DNA from: Trebouxia sp. TZW2008
Lineage: Eukaryota > Chlorophyta > Trebouxiophyceae > Trebouxiales > Trebouxiaceae
Direction: 5' to 3'
Assembly: GCA_002118135.1 (NCBI GenBank)
Contig: BDIU01000256.1
Coordinates: forward strand, 250,773 to 314,772
DNA length: 64,000 bases
Made by a program: the position numbers and the translations under genes. Of the stretch, positions 1 through 9,911 are shown in pieces. Within the stretch, counting starts at the first letter, position 1; every line of letters begins with the position of its first letter. The notes under the pieces were generated by a model that was not told where the DNA came from, ran no database searches, and was given only the letters and a program-made list of their open reading frames with translations.

Positions 1-138
1 AACAAATTTTGTATCTGGAGCATGTGCATGGGGTTGCAGCAAGGCAGTTGGGCCCAAAGTGCAATCTCAACCTACTGGCATCATGATAAGGTCCTTCCAC
101 TATTTGGTGGTTGTAAGCAGACTACATGCATGATACAG

Positions 139-3100
139 GTGGTAGGGGAGCGCAGTGAGTCAGCTGCTGCCAAGTTGCACCTATGGTTGGAGCGCACCGC
201 CTTCTACAAGGTGCCCAAAAGCCACCAGGATGAGGTTGCTGAGCAATGCCAGAAGCCCTTTGATCAGGTCTGGCTCTGCTCTTCCTTTTACCTTTTCTGA
301 TATCGTCTGCACAGACCTGCTGCACCATCACATAGAGCAGATCTGATGCTGTTGCAGCAGACTTCACTCCCATGGCTTTTCTGTCTGTTTGGCCCCACAG
401 TGCCTGTCTGCAGCCTTTGCTTGCATACGCAGCTTGTGATCAGCTCTTCCTCCAAGCTAGATCCCAGGTTGTTCGAAGTGAGGTGTTACAGCCCAAGAAG
501 CAAGTCATGGGACACTCCGCAGCTGTGAAGGCAAGCTTGTCATGCCATGTCTGTCTGTGCAGCTGATTGATGAGCTGCTACCAGTTGTCCCTGGTGCACC
601 TAATTTGGGTGGGCACAACAGAAGCGGCGAGTCCATGAAAGCTCTGAAGGCCAAGCAGAAACTTCAACAGTCACAACCAGGCAGTGAGGCAGGCAGAAGG
701 GCTGGGGCTGTTGCTGGGGCCTTGCCAGGCAATGTGGCTCAGATGCCCAGTGCAGGCCTTATGCATAACAGCTTGGCTGGCCCTCGTGAGGCCACTTGGG
801 AGCAAGGGCCCCTCCTGGTCAGGGTGAGTGCACAAATATCCCATAAAGTGCATGTTTCGAGTGCACAGCTTCTCACAAGCCAGGGGCCAGGGCTTTGCAA
901 GGCAATGTGGCAGTGACTGCACGTTACCTGGTGAGCAAGCCTAGCAATGCACTCATTGCATGGCATGCATGCACTGACTGCTCAGCACGTCATGAGCAAG
1001 CTTACTTCCTCCTCTCTGGTCTTGTTCTCATTGGCCCTTTCTTGCTGTCCTGTTGTTAGGCTAAGCCATACGATGTCTGATCACTAGGTGGGTCAGTCTG
1101 AAGCCACACATCCATTCAGCACGCCTTACTCGGCCTCTGGCCAGGCTGATAACTCGCAGGGCCTAGAGGCAGCCAAGCTGGCTTTTGCTGCCCTTGCTTG
1201 CTGTTGCATCTGTCGTCTCTCACATGATTCGCGTACGGTAACACAAGAAACACGCCCGAGCTGTGCAATAGACACAAACAAACAAGGTCAAGGCAATGGG
1301 TGCGGATATGTAAATGCGGAACCACAACACAAAACGCTGCAGCAATTGTGCCAAGCAAATACATGCAAGCAGTAGTTGCTGTTGCATCATCAGGCTAAGA
1401 GTGATGTCTGTCCATCAGGTGGGCGAGTCTGAGGCTGCACTTCCAAATAGCACGCCTTACCCAGCCTCTGGCCAGCCTGATGAGTCCCAGACCCTAGAAA
1501 CAGCCCAGCTCTCTACCGCAGCCCCCTCAGGGTCAATTGGGACCAGTGGTGGGGTACCCTTGCCCCTAGGCATTGAGGGGTGGGTGGGCCCTCCCATGAC
1601 AGGGGTCTTTGGCACAAACGATGGGTCAGCCGCTGTTGCAACAAGTGCAGGGGAGCAGACGGCTGTTGAGCCAGTTGGTGAAACAACCAGTGATGCACCT
1701 GCGCCAAGGGAGTATACTGTGAATGGCAAGCGCAAGTAAGCTGCAAGCACTGTACAGGTCCCTGTCAGCTTCGAGCGACGCATTGCAAATTTGCATTGAC
1801 CATCAACAGATGCAGGGCTCAAGTCTGAGCAGCCCATTGTGGTCCTGCAATGCAGTATGTAGATTGCAGCATTCACACATGGAGCCTTGCAACTTTGCTG
1901 TGTAAGCCTTTGCCTTGCAGCTTTGCTGTATTAGCCTGGGCAGAAACAGATCAACAAGTCAACGTATCGCCTAACAGAGACCTGCAGAATACCAGTGAAT
2001 CCTTCACAAAGCAAGACATAAGCAGCTTTGTTGTATACTTTGTCATGACAGTGCAAGACCTAGATTTTGAAGCAACTCCCCAGCAAGCAGGCAAAAAGGC
2101 TGTGTGTCCACTGCATGGGTCCTGCCTGTGCAAACCCTGGCCATAGCCTTGACAAGAGGACCGACTGCTCGACTCTAGCTGGCTGACTCACCAATTGTAT
2201 TGCCTGTACAGGCCGCTGAGCAACACAGGGCAGGGCAGGAGGCGCCTGAATGCCAGGGCAGCCCTGAGGGCAGCAGGGCAGGACCGCCAGATCCAACCCC
2301 TGTCAGCACCCGCCCCCACCACCACCACCCCCCTCCAGCCCTTCCCTGTCAGCCCCCTTGCAGCCAGGTATGCTCAATCTGTGCAACCATCAGTGAATAG
2401 TGTCTTTGAAAATATTTATATGTATTCTGGTAGTGCTGTCATGCTCACTGTGATGCTGTTGGGTTGGGCACTTTTTTTGACACAATGTCAGTTCATGCTA
2501 TTTCCTCCAAAGCACACATGCTGTGATCAAATCAACACTCTGTCTTACTCATCTAGTTCACCCAAAGCACACATGCTGTGATCAAATCAGTACTCTGTCT
2601 TACTCATCTAGTTCCCCCAAAGCACACATGCTGTGATCAAACCAATACTCTTTCTTACTCAACTAGCCGCAGCTTGTCCATTTATTCTAGTCAGGCTATG
2701 GCTGGCGCTTAAAGCTGCACCTACATTAAGCTTCAGGCCCAGGCACAACTGCTACAGCCCAGCATGCAGCCTACCTCACTCATGTATGGCATTGCAGGAA
2801 CTCACTGCTGGAGACAGAGGACAGTGGCAGCGGTAGTGCCAGCAGGAAGCCAAAGGCTATGGCTGGCGCTTACAGCTCCACCTACATTAAGCTTCAGGCC
2901 CAGGCACAACTGCTACAGCCCAGCATGCAGCCTACCTCACTCATGTATGGCATTGCAGGAACTCACTGCTGGAGATAGAGGACAGTGGCAGCGGTGATGC
3001 CAGCAGGAAGCCAAAGGCTATGGCTGGCGCTTACAGCTCCACCTACATTAAGCTCCAGGCCCAGGCACAAATGCTACAGCCCAGCATGCAGCCTACCTCA

Positions 3101-6100
3101 CTCATGTATGGCATTGCAGGAACTCAGTGCTGGAGACAGAGGGCAGTGGCAATGGCAATGCCAGCAGGAAATCCAAGGCTATGGCAGGTGCTTACAGCTC
3201 CACCTACAGTAAGCTTCAGGCCCAAGCGCAGCTGCTACAGCCAGGCATACAGCAAAGCATAGCAGATGCTACAGCATCAGGCAGCCAGGAGCTGCTTACA
3301 GAAGCTGAAAGGGCCGCAGCACAGGCAGCATCAAGGGACTTTGCCAAGCATAGGCAGGCTGTGGGGGAAGCAGGGTTGGACGTTTTGGCACAGCCCTTCA
3401 GGGGGCTGGCGGCAGATGGTGCAGGGCAGCTAGCAGATGGTGCAGGGCAGCTGGTAGATGGTGCAGGGCAAATGGCAGATGGGGCAGGGCCCTTGCAAAG
3501 TGCCCTTTTGGAAGCGCCCCCAGCCCTTCTGACCAGGCAGCTGCGCCTTGGCAAGAAGGTGAGTCATACCCGATGTTGATCCTGTCTATTGTGTCCCTGT
3601 ACACCTGCTTCAATTGTTGTTCACCTGCGCTTGCAGTTGCCTTTCCTGTGTCTTTCAAGCTGCCTTCTCGCTTGCGTTCTCAGGTGCTGTTGGGTACCCC
3701 TTGCAACAAAGATGGGAAGCACAACAATAGCAGAACTGGAAACTGTGGTGTATGTGAAGCCCGCTCCTCATAGCATTTAGCTGTCATCCTCATCATTAAC
3801 AATCAAATGCAATGCTGTGTTCAACTTGTCATCTCAAAAAGCTGCACCATTAGCCGTGTCTTGCTGCTAAATGCTGATGTCTGGCATCTGCAGCTAGCAG
3901 CAAGGTACAGCTGACTGTGCAGCAAGATGAGATGGCACACCAATCACTGTCTAGCAGCTGAGTGATGTATGTTGGGTACCTTTGCTTGGATCTGTGGCTT
4001 CTTGTGTCTCCCTGCAACTGCCCAGCATCCCTTTTGATCAATTTTTGAGTGTATGACAGCAAGTGTTCACGGATCATTGGGTCTTCAACAGTTTAAAAGA
4101 TGACTGAGCGAGATGGTCAGACAGGCTGCAAGCAGAATCAAGCGTGTCTCTGAGCACCTGACTAATTGTCGACAGCACTTTGTGGCTGCCTTCAGAGCAA
4201 GAAGGCCGAACAAGTTGGCCATGGCACATTGTGGCGCCGAGCAGACATGCTCCTGAGAAGGCCCATTATGCGGGTGAACTCATAATTGACTGAGACAACA
4301 AGGATGTTGCCCTGCACAGCAAACAACGTGAGCGATATAGCCATGTGACACACAGGGACACACAGCAGACATGCTTCTTGAAGGAAATCAGCATGGCCAC
4401 AAAATGATGGTATGACAGCAAGTTGGTGTGCCCTGCAGAGCAAGAGGGGCGAACGAGATGGTCCAGACGCACTGAGTGGCGATCAGCAGACAGGCAGTCC
4501 ACTGCATGTGCTGTCAGAGCTAGCACAGCAGCAGGGCAGTCTAGCGGCGCAGCCTTCTGCCCCTGGCCCTGCCCCGGTCCTAGGGGCAGCCAGCACAGCC
4601 CCTGCTAGCATGCAGACCAGGAGTAATGGCACTGCTGCAGCAGGTGAGGTCACCTTTCCTGCCTACATTCACGGTCCAGTCAGCCTCATCCATGCACCAT
4701 GCACAACATGCTTTTGTAATGAATTGCCCTTGATCTTCGGGCAGGCAGCACAGCCTGCTGGCATGCAGACCAGGGGCAATGGCACTGCAAGCACTGCTGC
4801 AGCAGGTGAGGCCATACAGTTTAGATCTGCCACACCGTACAGGCGGCTGCATGCATGAACTGTGTATGCTCAACATGCGTTTGCTGCATACTGCCCTTGG
4901 GAGTACAGCCCCAGCTGAGCAGATGTACACCGGGAGCTATGGCACTGCATCTTTCCATTGCAGTGCAGGAAGCATAGTAGACACACCTTGTGGAAGACTG
5001 ACAGCACTGCGATGCAGGGCAGGGCGCTGACAACAGCCCCAGGCATCGTCTGCAGCAAGTCACCAGTGCACAAGAGCCCTCAGGCTCTGCCCAATTGGCC
5101 CTTGCAGCTGCAGCCGCGGCTTCTGACTTAGCTGATGCCAGCACCCAAGGACACCATGAGCAGCCAGCACCTTTGCACAGCACTTTACCTCAGGCTGCAG
5201 CATCTGCTGCTGCAGCTTCTGCTGCTGAAGGCAAAGCAGGCACTCGCTTCAGCAAGCGACAGGTCAGAAGATCTGAGGCCGCAAGCACGTGATGGGTGCA
5301 TCAGCAGTGCAGCATGCATCTGAGGTAGACATCCACCACTCTCAGCATCATCTCTAGGTCACTTTTGACTGTGATGCCACCGTGCTGTCAAGGCCAGCAT
5401 ACAGCTTGAATGTTCTGATATAGTCAGAAGATGTAAGGCTGTTGTGTACGTGTCGGGTGCATCAGCAGTACAGCATGCATCTCAGGTAGCTTTCCGCCAC
5501 TCTCAATATGTTCTCCAGGGCACTGCATGTCACAGCCCAACAGCTTTCTGCTTGTGACGCGCAACACATGTCCATGACATTGCAGACATGGTCTGCATGT
5601 TCTGCTTCTGTGGGCAGCTCAGTGTGACATGACAGGTGCATCAGCAGTGCAGCATGTATCTGAGGTAGACATCCGCCTAGTCCTGTAGACCACCGCATAT
5701 CACTTGTACTGCTGCCTGTGATGCTTCCCCACTCCATTCAGATAAGACCTTCAGTTTGACCTCAACGCAGTGATTGGTTGATGATTCCCTCATTGCCTAA
5801 GCATAGAGTCAGCAGTCTATATACTTCAGTACGATGGATTGATTGTCTAAAGCCTCATGGCGTTACAAACTTCCCCTCTATAAGGAGGCTCAACCTTCAG
5901 TTTGAGCTCAGTAAGTCCCCAAACATTCAGTGTTTAGCAAGCAGTCAAATTATCAGTACGTCTTGACTTGGCCTGGGTGATCAACCCAGGTTGATTCAAG
6001 TCAACATACAAGTGACTGTCCCTTTGCAGCTGACAGCTCTCAAGGCTGTGACCATGGCCTTTGCATAGCCACAGCACGCACTATACGCACACACAAGTTA

Positions 6101-9058
6101 CATGCGCATGAACAGGAGCCTAGTTTGCTTCCTGCAGCTCGATACTTGCGACTCCCGGTATCAGTAAAAGTGTCAGTGACAATATGCCACACAGACTGCA
6201 GCTCGCAGGTGATGAGTAACAGGATTGCTGTCCGAGTAAGCTTGCACAACTTATGCCCATAGTCCCAGATAGCTTGGTGAGCGAATAGAAAGCCTAGAAC
6301 AACAACATCAATATCTGCACACAAGTCAGTCACAAGACAAGGTACCACAGCAATGAACTGCTGTATCTTCCTTTTCAGTTTCACTTTGCCAAAGATAGGT
6401 GCTTCTGAGTTGTCAGCAAGCCGCAGTTTGGCCGCAACAGGTAAGTAATCTAGGTTCAGTCGCTGCCGGATCATGTGCATCCTTGCCAGGGGTAAATTGG
6501 CCACCATGTTACACTGATGTGCCAGCTGTTGATCATGATGCCGCTGTGGAAACAACACCTCTGCATGACTTACATAAGGCAAAAGTGCTTACAGATGTTG
6601 TGTCAATGGCCACACACTGTTATGAACTCACGACTGACAAGCATTTTATTAGAGAGACAGGAATACACGCTGCCTGCCAACAAGTCTGGTCGTGCGAAAC
6701 CCTGATCAAATACTGAGACAATCAAGGCAATCAAGAATGAACGTGAACACCTGCATATGACCCCCATGCTGTTATAAGGTCAAATACTGAGGCACCAACT
6801 GCCATCTCAAATACTATTGGGCACTGGCGCAAGTGTCAGCTTTGTTAAACCAGACTTACTGAAGCAACTGAAGCTAGGTTACTTTCCTGCCGTCAGCAAG
6901 CCACAGTTTGGCCGCAACAGGCAAGTAATCCAGTTTCAGTTGCTTCAGCTAGTGTGGACTGACAAAGCTGGCGCTTGCACCAGTGTCCAACAGTATCTGA
7001 GATGGCAGTCGGTGCCTCAGTACTTGAACTTGAGACCGCATAGTGAGTTGCTGGTCAGTAGTGAGATCATCACAGTGTGTGGCCATTGACACAACATCAG
7101 TAAGCACTTCTGCCTTATGTAAGTCATGCAGAGGTGTTGTTTCCACAGTGGCACCATGCTCAACAGCTGGCACATCAGTGTGAACATAGATTGGCCGAAG
7201 CACCCCTGGCAAGGATGCACATGATCCAGCAGCAGTGGGCGCAGTCGATAGTTGACTGCCCTTGCTGAAGCCCTTCCTTTGCTTGGCCCAGCAACAGAGT
7301 CAAGAAATGGAAAACTGCAACTTAACACAGGAATGTCTTCACCAGCAGGGGAAGACAGTCTCTGCTGTTGCTAGACACTCTTGTGTCAAATATCAGCCCC
7401 GATCAATTCTCTGCGGGCTGCAGCAAAGACTCGATGTCTCTGCTGCTGGGGTAAGCAAAGTACATGTAATGGGAGCTGAGGCTAGTCAGCGGGTTGTTTT
7501 CAACAGCAAGGATTCTGTGTCTAGATTCAGCTGCCCGCTGTGTATATGCATGCTGCAGCAAAGGCAGTCAGTCTGTGCTGCTCGAAGCCATCTTGTGTCT
7601 GACCTCAGCTCCGTCTTGTCTCTCTGTGGGCTGCAGCAAAAGCAGACAGTCTGTGCTGCTGGGCACATTCCTGTGTCTCACGTCAGCTGCTTATTTTGTA
7701 TGTGTAGGCTTCAGCAAAGGCGGACAGTGTCTGCTGCTGTAGATGTTTCTTATTCTGACCTCAGACTCCCACTGCCTGTCAGCATGTTGCCCCAGCAGCT
7801 CGGGACTTTCCTGTTTGTAGCCTCAGCTCCCCATTGTGTATCTGCAGGCTGCATCCAAGGCACATAGCGGGAGCTCTGGCGCAACAGCAGAGTTGGATCC
7901 AGCAAGCTCTGCCAAACACGTGCAGAAACATGCAGCTCACCCAATACATGCATGCCCTTCAAAATTTTGCTTGCACCTCTTGCTATTCATGCTCAATTAT
8001 GCAATTGGGTCTCTGTGTTGGAAGCTTGCCAGATGCAGTCAGCGCCACGCAAAGCTTCACATGCAAGCAGACTCTCTTAGGTCTGCCTCTGCTGCTCCCA
8101 TCAAAGATGCGTTCTATGTGAATACATGTGCTGTGATCGGTCATACACCGTTGCTGAATGCATAGGCAAGTCGAAATTGCAGCTCTTTCCTGATGGCCAT
8201 GTTGCTGTGAAGGTAGCAAATGCTGAGTCTGCTGGGCGGAAGCGGAAGGGTCAAAACCGTTTGGGGCGCACGAGAGGCAAGCAGGCCAAAGTGGACCGCC
8301 TCAACATGCTTTTTGAGGCAATTGAGGCTGATAAAGCTTCGGACAGTGAGAATGCCTCTGCCAACTACGCAAGCAGTGCCGGCAATCAGGGTCAAGGTGA
8401 AGATGAAGTACAGGAACAGAACACTGTGAGCAAGGGTGGCAGTGAGGGTCAAGACGAAGAGGAAGAGCAGGTCGTTTGGAGGCAGCATAAAGGAGCTGTA
8501 AATGCAGATGATGCTTCAGCAATGCAACATGAAGCTCAGCAGCCATCTGCAGGTACGGCGACCGATGGGCTTTGCAGTCAAGATGAGCTATTATTGGTTG
8601 TCTGCAAGGCCTACCATCCTCCTTATTTGGTGCTGACTCTGCACATCTTGAACTTGCTTGCCCATGAGTCTGCATAGCTCGATCTAATAATAATAACAAT
8701 GACATGTGCCAGCATATACTGCTAGGTGTGTGTAGCACAAGCCTATCTCGCCAGGCAGGCTTGTCTGCATAGCTCGATCTGCACTACTGCTTTCAGACTT
8801 ATGCAATTTCGAAATGGGCTTGATCTTTGCTAAACTACTTGCGCAGGGTTTATAGGTGATCCCACCTGCTTGACCTCTGCTGATGGTTCAACAGTACAGC
8901 AGACGACGTTTTACTGTGGTCTCGGCACTGACTCAGCTGTCTTATCAGATGTCGATATGGCTGCTTCTGGGACCTTAGACACAGATCAACCATCAGAACC
9001 AGTAAACTGTCCACCAATAGAGCAGGACTTGCAACTGATGCTGCCCTATGCTTTGTGA
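139..9058 (+). CDS. Uncharacterised multi-exon gene, 5' end outside window
   Basis: I do not recognise this protein. Phase-consistent exons are 139-267, 563-823, 1419-1735, 2212-2367 and 3120-3558. After an unresolved stretch (3.6-5.0 kb, with exon-like pieces near 3682, 4438-4644 and 4745-4805) come 5056-5262, 8183-8552 and 8856-9058 (TGA). The phase-1 junction 8552/8856 and the phase-2 junctions 1735/2212 and 2367/3120 fit exactly. The protein is low in complexity: Ala/Gln/Pro-rich stretches, a basic patch RRRLNARAALR, a 7-residue repeat (ADGAGQL, four times) in the 3120-3558 exon, a basic AGRKRKGQNRLGRTRGKQ segment and then an acidic region in the 8183 exon. That composition suggests a nuclear or chromatin protein (inference only). 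The intron between 5262 and 8183 holds a retroelement fragment. Joining the 5' and 3' blocks into one gene is inferred from phase and from the lack of a start between them; two genes remain possible. Confidence 0.5.
1088..1180 (+). repeat. Decayed upstream copy of the 1419 exon 5' edge
   Basis: The stretch from the acceptor at 1087 encodes VGQSEATHPFSTPYSASGQ. It matches the start of the exon at 1419 (VGESEAALPNSTPYPASGQ) and lies 331 bp upstream of it. Both copies keep an AG acceptor. Only the 1419 copy leads into a long exon ending at a GTAAG donor. Confidence 0.75.
2505..2672 (+). repeat. 55-bp minisatellite, three copies
   Basis: The string agcacacatgctgtgatcaa recurs at 2511, 2566 and 2621, an exact 55-bp period. 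It lies in the intron ahead of the 161-bp array. No coding role is visible. Confidence 0.9.
2695..3180 (+). repeat. 161-bp tandem array of an exon 5' edge plus acceptor
   Basis: The motif gctatggctggcgctta recurs with starts at 2695, 2856, 3017 and (diverged) 3178, exactly 161 bp apart. Each unit holds the acceptor tatggcattgcag followed by the start of the 3120-3558 exon. Since 161 is not a multiple of three, reading through from an earlier unit meets a stop. Only the last acceptor (3119) gives a frame matching the phase-2 donor at 2367. Confidence 0.9.
5290..5680 (+). repeat. Tandem repeat of the 5.29-kb segment, three copies
   Basis: The string ggtgcatcagcagt begins at about 5295, 5456 and 5635, offsets of 161 and 179 bp. 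Each copy continues into an atgcatct(g/c)aggtag tract. It lies just downstream of the exon ending at 5262. The copies are diverged and non-coding. Confidence 0.75.
6040..7215 (-). mobile_element. Ty3/gypsy-type aspartic-protease fragments in inverted mosaic
   Basis: Three pieces of one retroelement protease region are present. The minus strand of 7212-6893 reads HDLHKAEVLTDVVSMATHCD, then LLDTGASASFVSPH (intact retroviral-type DTG active site), then LKQLKLDYLPVAAKLWLADG. The plus strand of about 6510-6888 carries the same order with LGTGASVSFVKPD, where the catalytic Asp is replaced by Gly. The minus strand of 6495-6040 carries DYLPVAAKLRLADNSEAP followed by the rest of the fold. The pieces therefore sit head-to-head near 6500 and tail-to-tail near 6890. 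No reverse transcriptase, integrase or LTR is visible, so this is a dead remnant. It lies inside an intron of the flanking gene. Confidence 0.75.
7330..7770 (+). repeat. Degenerate 78-bp tandem repeat
   Basis: Related segments of the form ctgcagcaaa-gcagacagtctgtgctgctg occur with clear cores at 7564, 7642 and 7720 (78 bp apart) and weaker ones near 7345 and 7420. Because 78 is divisible by three, one frame stays open for about 200 codons with a Cys/Leu-rich 26-residue period. I read this as an accidental open frame within an intron. Confidence 0.75.
8686..8762 (-). mobile_element. 77-bp short retroposon with 18-bp target-site duplication
   Basis: A 77-bp segment is flanked by perfect 18-bp direct repeats, gtctgcatagctcgatct, at 8668-8685 and 8763-8780. 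Read on the minus strand it ends in a T-rich (ttgttattatt) tail and starts with a block resembling a pol III A box (tggcgagatagg). A related copy lies at about 46635-46720 in the same orientation. The long perfect flanking repeat is typical of target-primed retroposition. The SINE-like assignment is inference. Confidence 0.65.
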
Positions 9059-9911
9059 GCAGCATGCCCCTTTGCACGCACAACAGCAGGAATTGCAGCA
9101 GCAGCAGCAACAGCAATGGTGTGTCCAACAGGCATGTGGCAGTTGCGCACACTGATCAGTCTCAATGGATATTTGTGAAGCAGATGTTGGGCACTGTCTT
9201 TCTGACCTTGGGATGATCCAAAGCAGCATTTGGCATTTGGTCTGCAGTGTAGTAGTTCAATTGTGCAGCTGCCAGTGCTGCTGCCTGCAAATGCCATTCT
9301 GATGGCAACATTTGAAGTTGATTTCAGCTTTTCCACGACTTCAGCGCATTTTGTGATATGTACACTGTTTGGGCTGCTGTGCACAGCTTTGTACTTGGTA
9401 TCGCCTTTTGTTTGTGTCAGCAGGGTTCAGGTAGAATAGATACTGCAATACGTCCATTCGATGACTGAGCTCCTCTATTTCTGCAGCATTGCTGGTTCAG
9501 CTATTTTAGCCAAGTGGTCTGGTCTGAACACAAGACACAACGAACACCGTGCAACAACACAATAATCATGCTCAGGGCGCGGCAATCAATTTGCATTCTC
9601 GTCCTGGGAGCACATGCTGCAGATGTGCTGTTGATCATGTAGCTTCGGGTGCAATGCGTCCGTTCAATTACTGGATGGCACGATGTGCTGTCAACATGTC
9701 ACGCCTCTTTGCACATGTTGGCCTAAGCCTGTGACACTTTTGCGCAATGGGCTCGATGACTGCAGTTGCATTGCAATGCTTGTCAGTGCTAGTTGTGCAC
9801 AGGCAGACCCCTGTAGGAATTCTGGGGGGCTTGAGGGGCCCGCCACAAAAAGTGCTAGAAAATAGCATTCAGCAGGAACACTGGCTGTGAAGTTCGCGCT
9901 CAGCACGGCAG
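9059..9911. other. Spacer between two plus-strand genes
   Basis: This 850-bp stretch lies between the TGA at 9058 and the ATG at 9912. It should hold the 3' UTR of the first gene and the promoter of the second. It contains a (gca)n run near 9091-9116 and no convincing reading frame. Confidence 0.5.

Noticed and set aside
2800..3120. Possible 14-nt mini-introns (gtatggcattgcag) that would keep all 161-bp units in frame
   Set aside because: Removing 14 nt makes each unit 147 nt and in frame, but no known spliceosome removes 14-nt introns in green algae. Use of only the last acceptor explains the data more simply.
7262..7867. 201-codon plus-strand frame rich in Cys and Gln
   Set aside because: It is explained by a 78-bp repeat, a multiple of three, that keeps one frame open. 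It has no splice or family support and sits in an intron.
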